Shown here: piece after piece, positions 60,293 through 64,000 of the stretch | Layout: each line of letters opens with the position of its first letter | How positions within the stretch are numbered: the stretch's first letter is position 1 | Assembly: GCA_036274155.1 (NCBI GenBank) | Contig: DASUGH010000083.1 | Span: 1 to 64,000 of the forward strand | DNA from: Gp6-AA40 sp036274155 | GTDB lineage: Bacteria > Acidobacteriota > Vicinamibacteria > Vicinamibacterales > UBA2999 | DNA length: 64,000 nt | Direction of reading: 5' to 3' | Notes under the pieces: generated by a model | What the model was told of the DNA's origin: nothing | Database searches by the model: none | The model's input: the letters and a program-made list of their open reading frames with translations, nothing else | Position numbers and translations under genes: made by a program

Positions 60293-61952
60293 CGCAGCGC
60301 CGCCCCGATCAGCTCAGTGGACCGTGGCGATCTTCTTCGTTCTCGCGTTGCTCCAGATCACGCACGCACAGATCACCCCGGAGCGTCTGTTGCGCGCGGC
60401 CGACGAGCCGCAGAACTGGCTGACCTACTCAGGCGGCTACGCGAGCCAGCGTTACAGCCTGCTGCGGCAGATCGATCCGCGGAACGTCCGCAACCTCGAG
60501 CTGAAGTGGGTGCTGCAGAACCAGGTGTTTGGCGCCTGGCAATCGTCGCCGCTGGTGGTCGACGGCATCATGTACTTGACCCAGCGCCCCAACGACGTGC
60601 TCGCCGTCGACGCGAAGACGGGCCGCGCCTTCTGGCAGTACCGCTACCAGGTCTCGCCGGCCGCGCGCGTCTGCTGCGGCGCGAACAACCGGGGACTGGC
60701 GATGCTCGGAGATCAGCTGTTCATGGGCACGCTCGACGGCCACCTGGTGGCCATCGACGCCGCGAACGGCCGCAGTCGCTGGAACGTCCCGGTCGCCGAC
60801 CCGGCGCTCGGCTACTCGATCACGATGGCGCCGCTGGCGGTGAAGGACAAGATCCTCGTGGGCGTAGGCGGCGGCGAGTACGGGATCCGCGGCTTCGTCG
60901 CCGCGTTCGACGCGCGGACCGGCAAGGAAGTCTGGCGCTTCTACACCGTTCCGGGGCCCGGCGAGCCCGGGCACGAGAGCTGGCGGGGCGAGTCGTGGAA
61001 GACCGGAGGCGGCTCCATCTGGCTGACACCCTCGTACGATCCAGCCCTCAACCTCACCTACTGGGGCGTGGGCAACCCGGGGCCCGGCTGGAATCCCGAT
61101 CAACGCCAGGGTGACAACCTCTACACCGACTCGGTGATCGCGCTCGACGCCGACACTGGTGTATTGAGGTGGCACTTTCAGTTCACGCCGAACGACAGCT
61201 ATGACTTCGACTCGGTGCAGATTGGCGTGCTTGCCGACATCACGTGGCGGGGCACGCCGACCAGGGCGATGCTGTGGGGCAACCGGAACGGATTCTTCTA
61301 CGTGATCGATCGCGCAACCGGCCGCTTTCTTGCCGGCACGCCGTTCGTCACCGTCAACTGGGCAAGCGGGCTCGACGACCGTGGCCGTCCGATTCAGACG
61401 CCGCAGCCACCCGGTCAACCGACGTGGCCGGGCAACCAGGGAGGCACCAACTGGTACTCGCCCTCGTTCAGCCCTCGCACGGGATTCTTCTACCTCTCGG
61501 CGTGGGAAGGGTATGCCTCGGTCTACCGCAAGGAGACCTCCGAGTACGTGCCCGGACGAACCTTTCCAGGCGGTGGGCATACACCGGTGACGCCGGTGCC
61601 CGGGGCACCGACGATCCGGATCGGGCGCACCAGCCCGATCAACGACTGGACCGACGCGGTCGGCCACGGTGCGGTGCTCGCTCTCGATCCTCACACCGGC
61701 AAGACGGTCTGGAAATTCGATCAGTACGACGTGTCCGACAGCGGCATCCTCACGACGGCCACCGATCTGCTCTTCACGGGAGGCCGTGAAGGGCACTTCC
61801 ACGCGCTCGATGCGCGGACAGGCGCGGAGCTGTGGAAGGCAAGCCTTGGCGGCCAGATGGTGAACGGGCCGATCACCTACGCGGTCGACGGCAGGCAGTA
61901 CGTGGCCGTCATCTCAGGGAACTCGCTCTACGCATTTGCGTTGCGCGACTGA
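60279..61952 (+). CDS. PQQ-dependent alcohol dehydrogenase (with Cys-Cys)
   Basis: This protein of about 557 residues has a signal peptide (AQWTVAIFFVLALLQITHAQ). ARVCCGANNRG supplies the vicinal disulfide of type I methanol/ethanol-type quinoproteins. Blade sequences include LVAIDAANGRSRWNV, FVAAFDARTGKEVWRF and DSVIALDADTGVLRWHF. Calcium or lanthanide binding cannot be resolved without structure. No strong ribosome site is seen; the start is 60279 or 60267, both within an inverted repeat. It ends the cluster of cytochromes and PQQ enzymes. Confidence 0.87.
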   Translation: MHSGNAAPPRSAQWTVAIFFVLALLQITHAQITPERLLRAADEPQNWLTYSGGYASQRYSLLRQIDPRNVRNLELKWVLQNQVFGAWQSSPLVVDGIMYLTQRPNDVLAVDAKTGRAFWQYRYQVSPAARVCCGANNRGLAMLGDQLFMGTLDGHLVAIDAANGRSRWNVPVADPALGYSITMAPLAVKDKILVGVGGGEYGIRGFVAAFDARTGKEVWRFYTVPGPGEPGHESWRGESWKTGGGSIWLTPSYDPALNLTYWGVGNPGPGWNPDQRQGDNLYTDSVIALDADTGVLRWHFQFTPNDSYDFDSVQIGVLADITWRGTPTRAMLWGNRNGFFYVIDRATGRFLAGTPFVTVNWASGLDDRGRPIQTPQPPGQPTWPGNQGGTNWYSPSFSPRTGFFYLSAWEGYASVYRKETSEYVPGRTFPGGGHTPVTPVPGAPTIRIGRTSPINDWTDAVGHGAVLALDPHTGKTVWKFDQYDVSDSGILTTATDLLFTGGREGHFHALDARTGAELWKASLGGQMVNGPITYAVDGRQYVAVISGNSLYAFALRD

Positions 61953-61977
61953 CGCACGACGCGAAGATCAGGAGAAC

Positions 61978-62295
61978 ATGCCGACCGAGACCTTTCACGC
62001 CTCGCGCTGGACTCAAGGCAATCGACTCTTTCCGACCGTGATCGAGGTCAGCGACAAGGCGGTCACGCGCCGGAAGCGCTCGTGGATCTCACGGGACGAG
62101 ATGAGCGTCAGCATCACCAAGGTCGCATCGGTCCACATCGCGACTGGCGTCATCTGGTCGGACATTCGCATCGAAACGTCGGGAGGAACCGATTCGCTCT
62201 CGAGTCACGGGCACTCGAAGAGTGATGCGCGGCGCATCAAAGAGCTGATCGAGCAGCACCAGGAGGCGCTGGCGCACACGCAGGAACACGACTGA
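61978..62295 (+). CDS. Small PH-like or beta-barrel protein
   Basis: This 105-residue protein starts at an ATG with AGGAGA just before it. Its content (LFPTVIEVSDKAVTRRKRSW, VASVHIATGVIWSDIRIETS) recalls small bacterial PH-like domains, then a short basic and charged helix. There is no signal. Function unknown. The DinB gene follows five bases downstream. Confidence 0.6.
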   Translation: MPTETFHASRWTQGNRLFPTVIEVSDKAVTRRKRSWISRDEMSVSITKVASVHIATGVIWSDIRIETSGGTDSLSSHGHSKSDARRIKELIEQHQEALAHTQEHD

Positions 62296-62299
62296 TCTC

Positions 62300-62779
62300 A
62301 TGACGATCCCCAATCCATACGAACACGATCTCGGCGGCCGCCTGCCGCTCGACGCACTGGCAGACACTCCCGAACGCATCCGCCAGCTGGTCGAGCGCTG
62401 GCGCGACGACCAGTTCGAGCGCAGCTACGCACCTGGTAAGTGGACGGCGCGTCAGGTGCTGGTGCACCTCGCGCAGATCGAGCTGGCGCTCGGCACGCGG
62501 TCGCGCTTCGCGCTCACGCAGGCCAGTTACACGGTGCAGCCGTTCTCCCAGGACGACTGGATCGCGCTCGAGAGCGGGGTCGAGGCGGGCACGGCGCTGG
62601 CCGCGTATGTGTCGATGCGGCGGATGAACGTGGCAATGTGGCGCACCCTGACGCCCGAGCAGGTGAATCGTCCGTTCGCGCACCCCGAATACGGGGAGAT
62701 CACCGTCGCCTGGACGATGGCGATGATGGCCGGACACGATATTCGTCATCTGCGGCAGCTCGAACAGATCCGCGCGTAA
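62300..62779 (+). CDS. DinB-superfamily protein
   Basis: This 159-residue protein has the DinB four-helix layout with metal-type histidines (VLVHLAQIE, MMAGHDIRHLRQLEQI). Such proteins may be metal-dependent transferases or thiol-related enzymes. It is possibly co-transcribed with the small gene upstream (four-base gap). Its substrate is unknown. Confidence 0.82.
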   Translation: MTIPNPYEHDLGGRLPLDALADTPERIRQLVERWRDDQFERSYAPGKWTARQVLVHLAQIELALGTRSRFALTQASYTVQPFSQDDWIALESGVEAGTALAAYVSMRRMNVAMWRTLTPEQVNRPFAHPEYGEITVAWTMAMMAGHDIRHLRQLEQIRA

Positions 62780-62797
62780 CAACACCTCGTTTCGCAG

Positions 62798-62817
62798 AGC
62801 CGAGCTTCAGCTCGGCT
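62798..62817. terminator. Bidirectional terminator-like hairpin
   Basis: AGCCGAGCT and AGCTCGGCT are a perfect inverted repeat around a TC loop, lying between the converging DinB and carboxypeptidase-regulatory genes. Confidence 0.45.
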
Positions 62818-62827
62818 GACGACATCC

Positions 62828-64000
62828 CTACGGCAGACTCGACAGCGTCACGTCGAGCGTCTTTGCCTCGGCGTCGGCAAGCGTGAACCGGGTACCCACC
62901 TGACGCAGGCGCTCGAGCGTGGCGGGGTTTGTTTCTTCGCCAGGCTCCAGGTACTCGAGCGCCGCGGCGACGTAGCTTGCCGGCGGCAGGCCGCGCTGCG
63001 AGAAACGGCCGCCTTGATCCGGACGGACGACCGCGACGAAGCGGGTTTCGGGCCCCCACTTTCCGGGATCGTCGGCAAACAGCACCACCGTGGCGTCGGT
63101 CGTCGCCCGCCCGCGGCCGTCGCGAACGAGGCCGGACACGTCGGTGAGTCTATCCGTCAGGCGGATCTCCACGCCGTCGATGTCACTGCCGTTGAAGAGG
63201 AGCGGCGTGTCCGTGACGTCGCGGTCGCCAACTCGAACGCTCTTGATCGCCCAACCGGCCGTTGTCGTCGTTCGCAGCAGCCGCGACCCGGGTGTCACCC
63301 CCACCTCGAAGGTCCAGTCGTCGCGCGTGGTCTGCGTGCCTCGCTGGACCTCGAGCTCGGACGGATCGAGGCTGACCGGTCTGATGCGCACCTGCGCCGG
63401 CCGCAGCGAGGCGGGAGGTGCACCGCCGTCGAACGTGATGCGGCCTCGCGCGACGTCCGTCTTGCGCGGCGTCAGCTCGACCCGCACGTCGGCGCCATCG
63501 AGCACCACGCGGGCCACCGCGAACTCCTCCCGGGACCGGACGCTTGCCGAAACGTTGTACTCGCCGGGAGGCAGGTCGGGCCAGGAAAACGATCCGTCCG
63601 GACTGACGCTGCCGCCCCGGCTCGACATCCCGCTCGAAAACACCATCGATTGACTCAGACTGAGCGTCGCGTCACTCGCAGGGCTTCCGTCAGCAGTGCG
63701 GACGACACCGGAAATGGCGGCTCGCCGTGCCCGAGCGACGGCGAACGACAAACCGCCGATCTCCTGGCCGAGCGCGACGGTGACCGGTTGCGCTGCCTCG
63801 GGAGACGACGTGCCGGGGTAGAACGTGGATACGCTGCCGAGCGTCGGCCCGACGAACACGGCTGTGAGTTCCGGGCGATCCTGCACGCTGGCGCTCACGT
63901 AATAGGTGCCAGGCGGGAGGCCGTAGACCCGGAACTCCCCGCGGTCGTCGGACAGGTCAGAGCTTCCGACGCCGGACGCGAGCTGCCGGCGGCCCTTGAC
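62828..64000 (-). CDS. Carboxypeptidase-regulatory-like repeat protein, C-terminal part (runs off the right edge)
   Basis: The minus-strand frame is open from the window edge to a stop at 62828 and encodes the C-terminal 390 residues. At the edge it reads SDDRGEFRVYGLPPGTYYVS, the core of carboxypeptidase-regulatory-like (SpaA-like beta-sandwich) repeats. Two or three further repeats follow (SFSWPDLPPGEYNVSASVRS, GRFSQRGLPPASYVAAALEY). It is an extracellular or surface protein. The start is outside the window. Confidence 0.85.
   Translation of the reverse strand, partial: VKGRRQLASGVGSSDLSDDRGEFRVYGLPPGTYYVSASVQDRPELTAVFVGPTLGSVSTFYPGTSSPEAAQPVTVALGQEIGGLSFAVARARRAAISGVVRTADGSPASDATLSLSQSMVFSSGMSSRGGSVSPDGSFSWPDLPPGEYNVSASVRSREEFAVARVVLDGADVRVELTPRKTDVARGRITFDGGAPPASLRPAQVRIRPVSLDPSELEVQRGTQTTRDDWTFEVGVTPGSRLLRTTTTAGWAIKSVRVGDRDVTDTPLLFNGSDIDGVEIRLTDRLTDVSGLVRDGRGRATTDATVVLFADDPGKWGPETRFVAVVRPDQGGRFSQRGLPPASYVAAALEYLEPGEETNPATLERLRQVGTRFTLADAEAKTLDVTLSSLP

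Overview
This 64 kb window is high-GC, gene-dense chromosomal DNA. It most likely comes from an Acidobacteriota genome of the Vicinamibacteria type. That is an inference from family content: a VWFA-related secreted protein, carboxypeptidase-regulatory-like repeats, several PQQ-dependent dehydrogenases paired with cytochromes c, DUF4139, M28 and M4 peptidases, many ECF sigma factors, and heptamer-repeat intergenic arrays. I see no rRNA, tRNA, CRISPR, phage or integrase genes. Both ends cut through genes.

Layout. 1-4972 (minus): the N-terminal 1044 codons of a cyclic beta-1,2-glucan synthase, preceded by an ABC exporter that may export its product. 5404-8051 (plus): an ECF sigma factor with a candidate promoter, a small membrane protein and a bactofilin-like/RDD membrane protein, with overlapping genes. 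8048-11983: exported proteins of unknown function and a Tat-type xylose-isomerase-like protein. 12003-14547 (plus): MoxR ATPase, CoxE-like vWA protein and CoxG. 14663-19304 (minus): a small membrane protein, a secreted protein and a protein with about 14 Ycf48/BNR-like repeats. 19678-23691: a Rieske oxygenase, a TonB-C protein and an M28 peptidase. 23844-27540 (minus): coxS-coxL-coxM of a form II molybdenum hydroxylase, which CoxDEG probably helps mature although it lies 9 kb away on the other strand.

27633-32300: an octamer repeat array, a probably frameshifted secreted protein, a small membrane protein, and a membrane-anchored CHAT-TPR protein. 32653-36465 (minus): a beta-barrel protein, an M4 metallopeptidase and a GT87-like membrane protein. 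36517-39099: a flavinylation and electron-transfer module (ApbE lipoprotein, FMN-binding protein, polyferredoxin). 39223-46891: DUF4870, DUF4139, MFS, YciI, STAS-like, ECF sigma and diheme cytochrome genes. 47101-49801: a VWFA-related gene flanked on both sides by heptamer arrays. 49804-54007 (minus): an operon of VIT-vWA protein, ECF sigma factor and anti-sigma factor. 54232-56594: a dienelactone hydrolase and a lipoprotein amidohydrolase. 56603-61952 (plus): alternating cytochromes c and PQQ dehydrogenases. 61978-64000: small genes and a truncated carboxypeptidase-regulatory-like protein.

The strongest candidate for something undescribed is the 49804-54007 operon. Its surface VIT-vWA protein and its anti-sigma factor share the same unusual extracytoplasmic peptide modules, which suggests a cell-surface signalling pair. 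Other points of interest are the split, nos-free NosR-like flavin module, the CHAT-TPR-TM protein, the large convergent heptamer arrays, and three families of inverted-repeat elements.
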